From: JACZSB01 sp965372015
GTDB lineage: Bacteria > Fidelibacterota > Marinisomatia > SCGC-AAA003-L08 > TS1B11
Length of the DNA stretch: 13,961 nucleotides
NCBI GenBank assembly: GCA_965372015.1
Contig: CBDVAP010000073.1
Location: 1 to 13,961 of the forward strand
Direction of reading: 5' to 3'
Numbering within the stretch: the first letter of the stretch is position 1; each line of letters starts with the position of its first letter. A model generated the notes under the pieces. It saw only the letters and a program-made list of their open reading frames with translations, was not told where the DNA came from and ran no database searches. Below, piece by piece: positions 7,666 to 13,961 of this stretch. The position numbers were made by a program, and so were the translations under genes.

Positions 7666-8030
7666 AAAGGCCCAACCCGGAGGTGATGGTTCCACGCCCA
7701 CTATAGTGTAATATGGATCAAGCGGCTCCAACCGAGCGACTCGAATAACTTGATTTACACGCTATAACGGGTTACCTTCAATCCAAGCGAGGATCGTACT
7801 TTACCGAATATTCATCGCGTGTGCCTGTAAATTTAGACTTGTAGGCCTCGATCCGGTTAAGGATAGGCCGTTGTCGAGTAAGCATATCGGACACGTCCCG
7901 GATGGCACAGCAATGGCTGCCGGTGAGCAGTCTGCGGCCGCGCTTGCTGCACAATATTGGGAATAGGAGATTCAGACTTGAAGTCATTATCAGCCCTGCC
8001 AGAGAGACAAAGATCGGAGGTATCGTGCCC
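7666..8030 (+). other. Non-coding stretch upstream of napA
   Basis: No gene is recognised in these 365 bases. The frame of napA is open back to 7902, but that part shows no NapA similarity and precedes the Tat signal. The stretch holds a 10-bp palindrome (CACTATAGTG, 7699-7708) and a hairpin at 7844-7869. No confident FNR-like site (TTGAT-N4-ATCAA) was found. Confidence 0.5.
7844..7869 (+). promoter_or_regulatory. Hairpin in the napA 5' region
   Basis: GGCCT (7844-7848) pairs with AGGCC (7865-7869), and ATCC (7851-7854) pairs with GGAT (7861-7864). This makes a 9-bp stem with a 2-base bulge and a 6-base loop, about 160 bases before the napA start. No T-run follows, so it is not an intrinsic terminator. 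Its role is unknown. Confidence 0.3.
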
Positions 8031-10805
8031 ATGAAAGTATCGAGGAAGGAATTCATCAAAATGGCGGCGGCTGTGGGTGCCGCCACTGCCATCGGGATCC
8101 CGATCACCAAAGCTGCCGCCCAACAGGCTGCCTTGGCGGAAGGCGGCTGGCGGTGGGACAAAGCTGTGTGTCGCTTCTGTGGCACCGGTTGCGGGATCAT
8201 GGTGGCTACCAAGGATGATAAGGTGGTGGCTGTGAAGGGAGACCCGGCGTCTCCTGTAAATCGAGGCCTGAACTGCGTCAAAGGCTATTTCAACGCCAAG
8301 ATCATGTATGGGGCCGATCGGCTCACCGAACCGCTGCTGCGGGTCAACGCCCGGGGCCAGTTCGACAAACGGGGCAAGTTCCGGCCGGTGACCTGGGAAA
8401 AGGCCTTTGAGGTGATGGCCGAGCAGTTCAAGAAATATTATCAGGAGCTGGGGCCCACCGGGGTGGCGGTATTCGGCTCGGGCCAGTACACCATCCAGGA
8501 AGGCTACGCCATGACCAAGCTCATGAAGGCCGGCTTCCGCAGCAACAATATCGATCCCAACGCCCGCCACTGCATGGCCAGCGCTGTGGCCGGCTTCATC
8601 CAGACATTCGGCATCGATGAGCCCTCCGGCAACTACGACGATATCGAGATGACCGACACCATGATCCTGTGGGGCGCCAATATGGCGGAGATGCACCCGG
8701 TGCTGTGGTCCCGGGTCACCGATCGCCGGCTTTCGAACCCGAAACGGGCAAAAGTGGTCAACCTTACGACTTTCACAAATCGCTGTTCGGACCTAGCCGA
8801 CCTGGAGATAATCTTCAAGCCCCAGACCGACCTGGCGATCTGGAATTATATCGCCCGTGAAATTGTCTACGAACATCCGGAAGCCATTGATTGGGATTTC
8901 GTGAACAATCATACTGTTTTCGCCACCGGCCACGTCGATATCGGCTACGGTATGCGAGGCAATTCCAACCACCCGAAATTCAGTAAAGCCGAAAAGGATA
9001 CCGTTTCCCGGGAAACAACCAAGGTAGTTAGTGACAGCGAGGGAATGACACTGGGATACGCCGGATATAAGGCCGGTGACACCATGGAGATGAAGCATTC
9101 GGGGCAGGCGGGCGCCCATTGGCTGATCACTTTCGAGCACTTTAAAGAGGCCCTGGCGCCCTATACCCTCGATTTCGTGGCCGGCCTTTCCAAGGGGGAC
9201 GTGAACGAGCCGCTGGACGAATACAAAGCCAAATTAAAGCAATTGGCTGATCTCTACATCGAGCAAGGCCGGAAGGTGGTTTCCTTCTGGACCATGGGCT
9301 TCAACCAGCACACCCGGGGCACCTGGGTAAACGAGCAGGCCTATATGATTCACCTGCTGCTGGGTAAGCAGGCCAAGCCGGGCAACGGCGCCTTCAGCCT
9401 CACCGGGCAACCCAGTGCCTGCGGGACAGCCCGGGAAGTGGGCACTTTCGCTCACCGGCTGCCGGCGGACATGGTGGTGGCCAATCCCAAACATCGGGCC
9501 GTCTCCGAGAAGAACTGGAAGATCCCCGCCGGCACGCTCAATCCCAAGGTGGGCTCGCACTTCACCAAGATCTTGCGTGACATCGAGGATGGCAAAATCA
9601 AATGGAGCTGGGTGCAGGTGTGCAACCCCTGGCATGATACGGCCAATGCCAATCACTGGATCGAGGCCGCCCGGAAAATGGATAATTTCATCGTGGTGTC
9701 CGAGGTGTACCCCACCGTCTCCGCCAAGGTGGCCGACCTGATATTGCCCAGCGCCATGATTTTCGAAAAATGGGGGGCCTATGGCAATGCCGAGCGCCGG
9801 ACCCACCACTGGAGACAGCAGGTCACCCCGGTTGGGCAAGCCATGCCCGACCTGTGGCAGTACATCGAGTTTTCCAAGCACTTTAAACTCGGCGAAGTCT
9901 GGAAAGCCTGGAAGATAAACGAGGATTTGACTCTACCCGACGTGCTGGCAGAGGCAAAAAGCATGGGGCACGGCCCCGAGGCTACCCTCTACGATGTGCT
10001 GTTTGCCAATAGTGAAGCCCGGCAGTACGCCTGGCCGGACCCGGTGGGTGACGGCTTCCTCAATACCGAAGCCGCCGGGGACTCAAGAGCAGTGGCCGGC
10101 TTTGGAGGCTACGGCTTCTTCGTGCAGAAATACCTCTGGGAGGAGTACCGCACCTTCGGTGTGGGACACATGCACGACCTGGCTGATTTCGACACCTACC
10201 ATCAGAACCGCGGACTGCGTTGGCCGGTAGTGAACGGCAAGGAGACCCCCTGGCGATTCAATACCGACTACGACCCGTACGCCCGCAAACTTGGGGATGG
10301 CAAGCAGTTCGCCTTCTACGGACCGGCCCTGAAGGCCCTGCCGGAGGGGGACTTGACCGGCCCCGGTTCGGGGGGCAAGACCTCCTTGAAAAACAAGGCC
10401 AAGATCTTCTTCCGGCCGTACATGGATCCACCGGAAATGCCCGACGAGCAATACCCCTTATGGCTGGCTACCGGCCGGGTCCTGGAGCACTGGCACACCG
10501 GCACAATGACCATGCGGGTACCCGAACTGCACCGGGCCGTCCCGGAGGCCTTGTGCTACATGAATCCCCAGGAAGCCACCCGCCTGAGTATCGGTAACGG
10601 CGACCAGGTATGGCTGGAGAGCCGTCGCGGCCGGGTGAAGGTGCGCGTGGCTACCCGCGGCCGGAACCGCATGCCCGAGGGCATGGTGTTTGTGCCCTTT
10701 TTCGACGAGCGGGTGTTGATCAACAAAGTAACCCTGGATGCCACCTGTCCCATATCCAAGCAGGTCGACTTCAAGAAGTGCGCCGTCAAAGTGTACCGGG
10801 TTTGA
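8031..10805 (+). CDS. napA: Periplasmic nitrate reductase catalytic subunit NapA, long form
   Basis: This is the bis-MGD molybdoenzyme that reduces nitrate to nitrite in the periplasm, taking electrons from NapB. The ATG at 8031 has GGAGG 10 bases upstream and begins a Tat signal, S-R-K-E-F-I-K (4-10), then a hydrophobic stretch and an A-x-A site near residue 30. The [4Fe-4S] cysteines are C47, C50, C54 and C82, with the conserved lysine K84 of N-C-V-K-G-Y. The Mo-ligand cysteine is C181 in N-A-R-H-C-M-A-S-A. Other NapA signatures include W-T-M-G-F-N-Q-H-T-R-G, S-L-T-G-Q-P-S-A-C-G-T-A-R-E and the ending F-K-K-C-A-V-K. At 924 residues it is about 100 longer than the E. coli enzyme and matches the Campylobacter/Wolinella form, including an insert around residues 294-375. 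The Tat motif has R-K instead of R-R. napB and napD follow. Confidence 0.97.
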   Translation: MKVSRKEFIKMAAAVGAATAIGIPITKAAAQQAALAEGGWRWDKAVCRFCGTGCGIMVATKDDKVVAVKGDPASPVNRGLNCVKGYFNAKIMYGADRLTEPLLRVNARGQFDKRGKFRPVTWEKAFEVMAEQFKKYYQELGPTGVAVFGSGQYTIQEGYAMTKLMKAGFRSNNIDPNARHCMASAVAGFIQTFGIDEPSGNYDDIEMTDTMILWGANMAEMHPVLWSRVTDRRLSNPKRAKVVNLTTFTNRCSDLADLEIIFKPQTDLAIWNYIAREIVYEHPEAIDWDFVNNHTVFATGHVDIGYGMRGNSNHPKFSKAEKDTVSRETTKVVSDSEGMTLGYAGYKAGDTMEMKHSGQAGAHWLITFEHFKEALAPYTLDFVAGLSKGDVNEPLDEYKAKLKQLADLYIEQGRKVVSFWTMGFNQHTRGTWVNEQAYMIHLLLGKQAKPGNGAFSLTGQPSACGTAREVGTFAHRLPADMVVANPKHRAVSEKNWKIPAGTLNPKVGSHFTKILRDIEDGKIKWSWVQVCNPWHDTANANHWIEAARKMDNFIVVSEVYPTVSAKVADLILPSAMIFEKWGAYGNAERRTHHWRQQVTPVGQAMPDLWQYIEFSKHFKLGEVWKAWKINEDLTLPDVLAEAKSMGHGPEATLYDVLFANSEARQYAWPDPVGDGFLNTEAAGDSRAVAGFGGYGFFVQKYLWEEYRTFGVGHMHDLADFDTYHQNRGLRWPVVNGKETPWRFNTDYDPYARKLGDGKQFAFYGPALKALPEGDLTGPGSGGKTSLKNKAKIFFRPYMDPPEMPDEQYPLWLATGRVLEHWHTGTMTMRVPELHRAVPEALCYMNPQEATRLSIGNGDQVWLESRRGRVKVRVATRGRNRMPEGMVFVPFFDERVLINKVTLDATCPISKQVDFKKCAVKVYRV

Positions 10806-10832
10806 CCGGTGGAGGTAAAAGGAGTGACTAGT

Positions 10833-11378
10833 ATGTCAATCAATCACCGTGATCGAATTGCTGTGGGGATCGGGATAGTGGCTATGCTGCTCGTTATGGG
10901 CTGCAGCCCGGACTCCGGTTCAGCGGGAGACATCCCCGATACTGACTTGAGCTACCGACACGAGCCGCTGGACACCGAGGCTGAAACCCCCGGTACCAGG
11001 TACACCGACATCGAGCCGGGTGATAGCCAACTGCTGGAGCGATCCTTCGAAAACGCGCCGCCCATCATCCCTCACAGCCTGACCGATTTGTTGCCCATCA
11101 CCAGGACCAGGAACGACTGCCTGGAGTGCCACCATCCCGATGAGGCCGAAGATTTTGAGGCCACCGCCATGCCGCCGACCCATTTCTACGACTACCGGCG
11201 TGACCGGCAGCTGAATGATGCCAACCCGGCCAATTACAATTGCACCCAGTGCCACGTGCCCAACGCCGACGCACCGGAACTGGTCAAGAATACCTTCCAG
11301 CCTCAGTTCCGGACGGATGAGGGCCGGCATGCGTCCAACCTGTTTGAGGTGCGCGACGAAGGGGTCGAGGAAGACTAG
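10833..11378 (+). CDS. napB: Dihaem cytochrome c NapB, small subunit of periplasmic nitrate reductase
   Basis: This electron-transfer subunit passes electrons to the NapA iron-sulfur cluster. The ATG at 10833 is chosen because AAAAGGAG ends 8 bases before it; a GTG at 10809 would add eight unlikely residues. Two haem-binding motifs are present: C-L-E-C-H (96-100) and C-T-Q-C-H (137-141). The surrounding NapB signatures are A-P-P-I-I-P-H-S (75-82), L-L-P-I-T-R and Y-N-C-T-Q-C-H-V-P. H81 and H117 are the likely distal haem ligands. The N-terminus has a hydrophobic stretch ending V-M-G-C (C24), so the protein may be a lipoprotein anchored to a membrane, unlike the soluble E. coli NapB. It starts 27 bases after the napA stop, in the same operon. 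Confidence 0.96.
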   Translation: MSINHRDRIAVGIGIVAMLLVMGCSPDSGSAGDIPDTDLSYRHEPLDTEAETPGTRYTDIEPGDSQLLERSFENAPPIIPHSLTDLLPITRTRNDCLECHHPDEAEDFEATAMPPTHFYDYRRDRQLNDANPANYNCTQCHVPNADAPELVKNTFQPQFRTDEGRHASNLFEVRDEGVEED

Positions 11379-11437
11379 CAGTCAGGGTCGCCAGTGGACG
11401 GGCGGCGATCCGGATTTACCCCAAGGCTGTGCCAATC

Positions 11438-11674
11438 GTGAATGTTTCCAGCATAGTGGTGCGTGCCAAGCCGGCGGCGGTCAAATCCGTGATGGCCGCG
11501 CTGAAGAAAAGTGGCTTGTGCGACGTTTTCTTCTCTGATGAGCAGGGGCGGATTGTGATCACGGTCGAAGGTGAGAGCGTGGATGGTGAGATTGAGAAAT
11601 TAAAGGCGATCCAGAACCTGCCGGATGTCCTGGCCGCCGACCTGGTGTATGCGTTTAGTGATGATGAGGAGTGA
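11438..11674 (+). CDS. napD: NapD-like chaperone for NapA maturation
   Basis: This small (78-residue) cytoplasmic protein of the NapD family binds the NapA Tat signal peptide and holds back export until the cofactor is inserted. Family features are the opening N-V-S-S-I-V-V-R-A-K-P, a ferredoxin-like pattern of alternating strands and helices, and the late L-P-D-V-L-A-A-D-L-V-Y segment. The start is the GTG at 11438, which gives the usual M-N-x-S-S-I-V-V beginning. A GTG at 11429 would add three residues but has AAGG too close. It lies 59 bases after napB and is presumably co-transcribed. It is short and has an acidic tail (D-D-E-E). Confidence 0.88.
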   Translation: MNVSSIVVRAKPAAVKSVMAALKKSGLCDVFFSDEQGRIVITVEGESVDGEIEKLKAIQNLPDVLAADLVYAFSDDEE

Positions 11675-11714
11675 GCCTGCTGCCTGAACAACCGGGCTCG
11701 TGACCAGCGCCGCC

Positions 11715-11802
11715 AGGGGTTCACGGTAGGGCCTATTTAGGATCCATTCAGGTCCACGATAGGCCCGTAAAAGGACCACTAAAGGGTCACTAAAGGATCA
11801 CC
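11715..11802 (+). repeat. Degenerate tandem array of eight 11-bp units
   Basis: Eight consecutive 11-mers start at 11715, 11726, 11737, 11748, 11759, 11770, 11781 and 11792. The last three are the most alike: AAAGGACCACT, AAAGGGTCACT and AAAGGATCACC. All eight have GG at positions 4-5, a pyrimidine at 7 and C at 8. The consensus is roughly WAAGGNYCACT. The period of one helical turn, not a multiple of three, argues against coding and for a DNA- or RNA-binding array. Units 2 and 5 also form an inverted repeat (GGGCCTAT at 11729-11736 with ATAGGCCC at 11759-11766). The array begins 40 bases after napD. Confidence 0.7.
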
Positions 11803-12375
11803 CTCACCGACGGGGGCGGTGATACCATAAGTTTTTCAAGAAAAAACCACAATGCCCGCCTTCAGACGGGCCAAAGGGACACAAAGGGCGGAAATAAGAG
11901 TATAAGATATTAAGAATGAAGAGGTTAATATCTGTTAGATGCCGGAGCCCATTTGCAGATACCGGAACCGGACACCTCACCCTTCTCACGCGCGAGGTCC
12001 CTCTCCTAAAGGCGAGGGCAGGAACATCAACTCGCCCTTCGGTTAGCCCATCCAACCAACTCAGGGTAAAATTTTCAAAGAGCGGGAGAAATATAAGGAA
12101 TTTGTTGAGTGCTGTCGTTCGCCTGGTGCGCGGAAGAGCAAGATTAGCCGCTAAGATCACGAAGGGAACGCTAAGGGGCCGCCAGCTGGGAGGAGAAGTC
12201 CACCAGCGGATTGTGGCAGCGGATGGCGGTATTGGGCTATAGTTTGTCTTGTAGCGTGATTGGCCTTCGCAGCATACTGCAAATATCAGCCGCAAAGGGC
12301 TTTAGCGCATAAAAGCCTTTAAGCCTCTACTATCGAACGAGCGGCCTAACGAGTCGCATTCCTCTCTTAAAAAGA
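11803..12375. other. Non-coding gap between napD and the cytochrome gene
   Basis: No gene is recognised. Open frames here (108 and 163 codons) have no recognisable domain and cross hairpins. Visible items are a T/A-rich hairpin GTTTTTC-AA-GAAAAAAC (11831-11847), a GCCCG/CGGGC hairpin (11854-11871), paired AAAGGG motifs at 11873 and 11883, an imperfect CCCTC/GAGGG hairpin near 12000-12022, and AAG cores at 12153, 12162 and 12173 spaced 9 and 11 bases. Confidence 0.5.
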
Positions 12376-13428
12376 TTAGAGATTAACCTCCTCCATCAAA
12401 AACGGCTCACTGATCCAGTGTGCCGTGGTAATGTCACCCTGGTGATCATCTGAGACATCGTAAAATCTCAACTTAAACACGGCCTTGCTGATGCTCCCCT
12501 TTGTGGAGGCTGGCAAAGTGAAACTTAAAGCTCGCGTTTCACCGCTTTGCAACTGGCTATTTTCTTTGAGTTTATTTGGCATAATGCCCATTAATGGCAT
12601 AAGATGATAATATTTTCCAAAAGTATGAACATTACTAAAAACCTCAATTCCATCGGAATCCAAAAGTGACATCTCCAGCACAAGGATGCGTGAAGGACCA
12701 GCTGCGGGAATTGCGTGACCCAGTACGTGATTTTGGATCGTTACGTTTAAGCGCGGGAAATTGAGTTCGATATCATGGAGACTCAATACATCGCGGTACA
12801 TTGCACTGTTCCGTGAGGCACTGTCAAAGCCATGATATGGCTCATCGTTTCCCCGGGGCTGCATGTGGCAACCTTGGCACGTAACGCCTTCTTGAGCGGC
12901 TTCGCTTTTCTGCCATTCAAAGTAAAGTGACAATATAGGATCGCTTGAAAAAGGGCTTATCATGGTGTGGCAACTAGCGCAAAAGTCCGCTGATTTCATC
13001 CTTGCACGTCCAGGGCTGTATTTCTTCTCGTGCGTTTCTTCAATAGATACTTCCGGGATCACCGTTCCGTGGCAGGTCTCGCAGTTTACGCCTTCGTTGA
13101 CTTCCTTACTCCCGTGACAGGCATAGCACATCGGCTCACCCATCATGGCATTGAATGCGAAATTGCCGGTAAACTTGTCCTTGAAATCGAGAAATGGCTT
13201 GTTGGTAGTCGCTACTGCATGGGCTGAATTTTGAGACCACTGGGTGTAAATTTCCTCATGGCAATCGCCGCATGTCTCGGCACCCAAATGTTCACCGATC
13301 TCATAGTTAGGAATCTTCGCAGCTTGTATCTCTTGATACACCGGTCCAACTTTTTTATAAACGAACCAAAATGTTATGATGAGTAAAACGGCAGAAATTG
13401 TGATTATTATCAATGTTTTTCTTCTCAT
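12376..13428 (-). CDS. Membrane-anchored pentahaem cytochrome c (cytochrome c554-like)
   Basis: This is predicted to carry electrons in the periplasm, tethered by an uncleaved N-terminal helix (residues about 5-24, with R-R-K before it). Five C-x-x-C-H haem sites are visible: 53-57, 101-105, 116-120, 150-154 and 184-188. Extra histidines (H70, H133, H199, H218, H234, H238) could be distal ligands. The N-H-V-L-G-H-A-I-P-A-A-G-P motif (233-245) is typical of multihaem cytochromes of the c554/hydroxylamine-oxidoreductase-like group. The last 110 residues look like a beta-rich domain without haems. A GAGGAG ribosome-binding site is 11 bases before the ATG. The gene is convergent with napABD and so not in the same operon. 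It could feed NapB or another terminal reductase; no substrate-specific motif settles this. It is not a NapC/NrfH protein by motif layout. Confidence 0.88.
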   Translation of the reverse strand: MRRKTLIIITISAVLLIITFWFVYKKVGPVYQEIQAAKIPNYEIGEHLGAETCGDCHEEIYTQWSQNSAHAVATTNKPFLDFKDKFTGNFAFNAMMGEPMCYACHGSKEVNEGVNCETCHGTVIPEVSIEETHEKKYSPGRARMKSADFCASCHTMISPFSSDPILSLYFEWQKSEAAQEGVTCQGCHMQPRGNDEPYHGFDSASRNSAMYRDVLSLHDIELNFPRLNVTIQNHVLGHAIPAAGPSRILVLEMSLLDSDGIEVFSNVHTFGKYYHLMPLMGIMPNKLKENSQLQSGETRALSFTLPASTKGSISKAVFKLRFYDVSDDHQGDITTAHWISEPFLMEEVNL

Positions 13429-13440
13429 GATAATATTATC
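13429..13440 (-). promoter_or_regulatory. 12-bp palindrome between ribosome binding site and cytochrome start
   Basis: GATAATATTATC is a perfect 12-bp palindrome that directly abuts the ATG and fills the space between it and the GAGGAG site (13440-13445, minus strand). It could be an operator or simply AT-rich spacer. Confidence 0.3.
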
Positions 13441-13445
13441 TCCTC

Positions 13446-13961
13446 ACTAACTACGATAATATAATACGTCATGCTGTCAGTTTAACTATCATTTATTGAG
13501 AAATGCACTGGGCCGTTGCAACCTTATATTGTGTCTGTACCCGTGCTGGAATGTAGTTCCATTTACCGCCTAAACCAATAAATAACCATTGTAATCAAAC
13601 CACTTAGCTCGAGGAGCACAGTCTAGTAATTATTACTAATAGCGTGAACAGAGGAAATCGCAATTTCAATCCAGGCCCCGGCTCCTTGACCAACCAAGAG
13701 GGGTGATGCGGGATCGTAAGCCTGCTGCTGCCTCTGACCCGGCCGCTAAGAAAAATCAAAAGTAAAACCTTGAATTCAGCAAGCAGGCCTCTTAGATTTT
13801 TATATGGGTTCATGCGGCCCTAGTACCGTCCACGCGCTGCAATAATTGGGTTTCAACGGCCGGATAGATGACGTTCTCATGCGAGCGTCAATGTGACGGG
13901 AATCAGCCGGCCATCTGTCCATCGGGGGCAGTTCAGCCAGTGATGTCAAAGACAATGAAAA
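13446..13961. other. Non-coding stretch at the window end
   Basis: No gene is recognised in these 516 bases. A 69-codon minus-strand frame (13604-13813) has no recognisable motif. Short inverted repeats are TAGTAAT-T-ATTACTA (13624-13638) and a nested structure at 13858-13912. The promoter of the cytochrome gene should lie in the first 100 bases, but no clear -35/-10 pair stands out. Confidence 0.45.
13858..13912 (+). repeat. Nested inverted repeats
   Basis: The outer arms are GGCCGG (13858-13863) and CCGGCC (13907-13912). Inside is a compact hairpin: GACG-TT-CTC (13870-13878), loop ATGC, and GAG-CGTC (13883-13889). No T-run follows. It may be an RNA structure whose gene lies beyond the window. 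Confidence 0.3.

Noticed and set aside
7414..7686. 90-codon plus-strand open frame
   Set aside because: It is opposite the IS3 OrfA remnant on the minus strand, which explains the sequence better.
7902..8030. N-terminal extension of NapA from the ATG at 7902
   Set aside because: The 43 extra residues precede a complete Tat signal, which must be N-terminal. The ATG at 8031 has its own GGAGG site.
7857..8696. 279-codon minus-strand open frame
   Set aside because: It is antisense to the conserved NapA N-terminus; its translation shows no domain and follows from the codon bias of napA.
9234..9881. 215-codon minus-strand open frame
   Set aside because: Antisense shadow of napA in GC-rich sequence with no ribosome-binding site or motif.
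11715..11802. CRISPR array
   Set aside because: The units are 11 bp, directly abutting and without spacers, and there are no cas genes in the window.
11804..12295. 163-codon minus-strand open frame in the napD-cytochrome gap
   Set aside because: Its translation is low in recognisable structure, crosses several hairpins and repeat-like motifs, and has no supporting start signal; treated as non-coding.
12376..13428. Pentahaem cytochrome as NapC or NrfH
   Set aside because: It shares the N-terminal anchor, but it has five haem sites with different spacing, an N-x-x-x-G-H-x-I-P motif and a C-terminal beta-rich domain not found in NapC/NrfH.
13604..13813. 69-codon minus-strand frame as a possible small gene
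   Set aside because: No motif, no convincing ribosome-binding site, and it contains a perfect inverted repeat.

Overview
The window reads as part of a bacterial chromosome of moderately high GC, probably from the FCB group (Bacteroidota, Ignavibacteria, Marinimicrobia or relatives). This placement is inferred from the layout of the tandem-domain MacB/FtsX permease, a Bacteroidota-like -7 box in the AT-rich block, and anaerobic respiration genes rich in c-type haems. No rRNA or marker gene is present, so the phylum is not established.

Region 1 (1-3945, + strand) is a tripartite-type exporter operon: the 3' part of a HlyD/MacA-like periplasmic adaptor, a MacB/LolD-type ATPase, and an 813-residue permease with two MacB/FtsX units. 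The ATPase stop and the permease start overlap, and a strong intrinsic terminator closes the operon.

Region 2 (about 3950-7350, - strand) is visibly AT-richer. It holds a lipoprotein glycerophosphodiester phosphodiesterase followed by an LtaS/MdoB-type membrane phosphoglycerol transferase, so the pair handles glycerophosphate polymers or lipids at the cell surface. Two IS3-family transposase scraps and degenerate terminal inverted repeats lie on its upstream side (7157-7665). This fits a horizontally acquired block, which is an inference.

Region 3 (8031-11674, + strand) is a compact periplasmic nitrate reductase cluster, napA-napB-napD. NapA is the long form typical of Campylobacter/Wolinella. 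No quinol-oxidising module (NapC or NapGH) is present in the window. Convergent with it (12376-13428, - strand) is a membrane-anchored pentahaem cytochrome c that could be an electron carrier.

The roughly 700-bp gap between napD and the cytochrome has no convincing gene. It contains the most unusual feature of the window: about eight degenerate 11-bp units in tandem, one per helical turn, all with GG at positions 4-5, a pyrimidine at 7 and C at 8. Related AAGG-type motifs are scattered further along the gap. The last 520 bp has no recognisable gene, only short inverted repeats.
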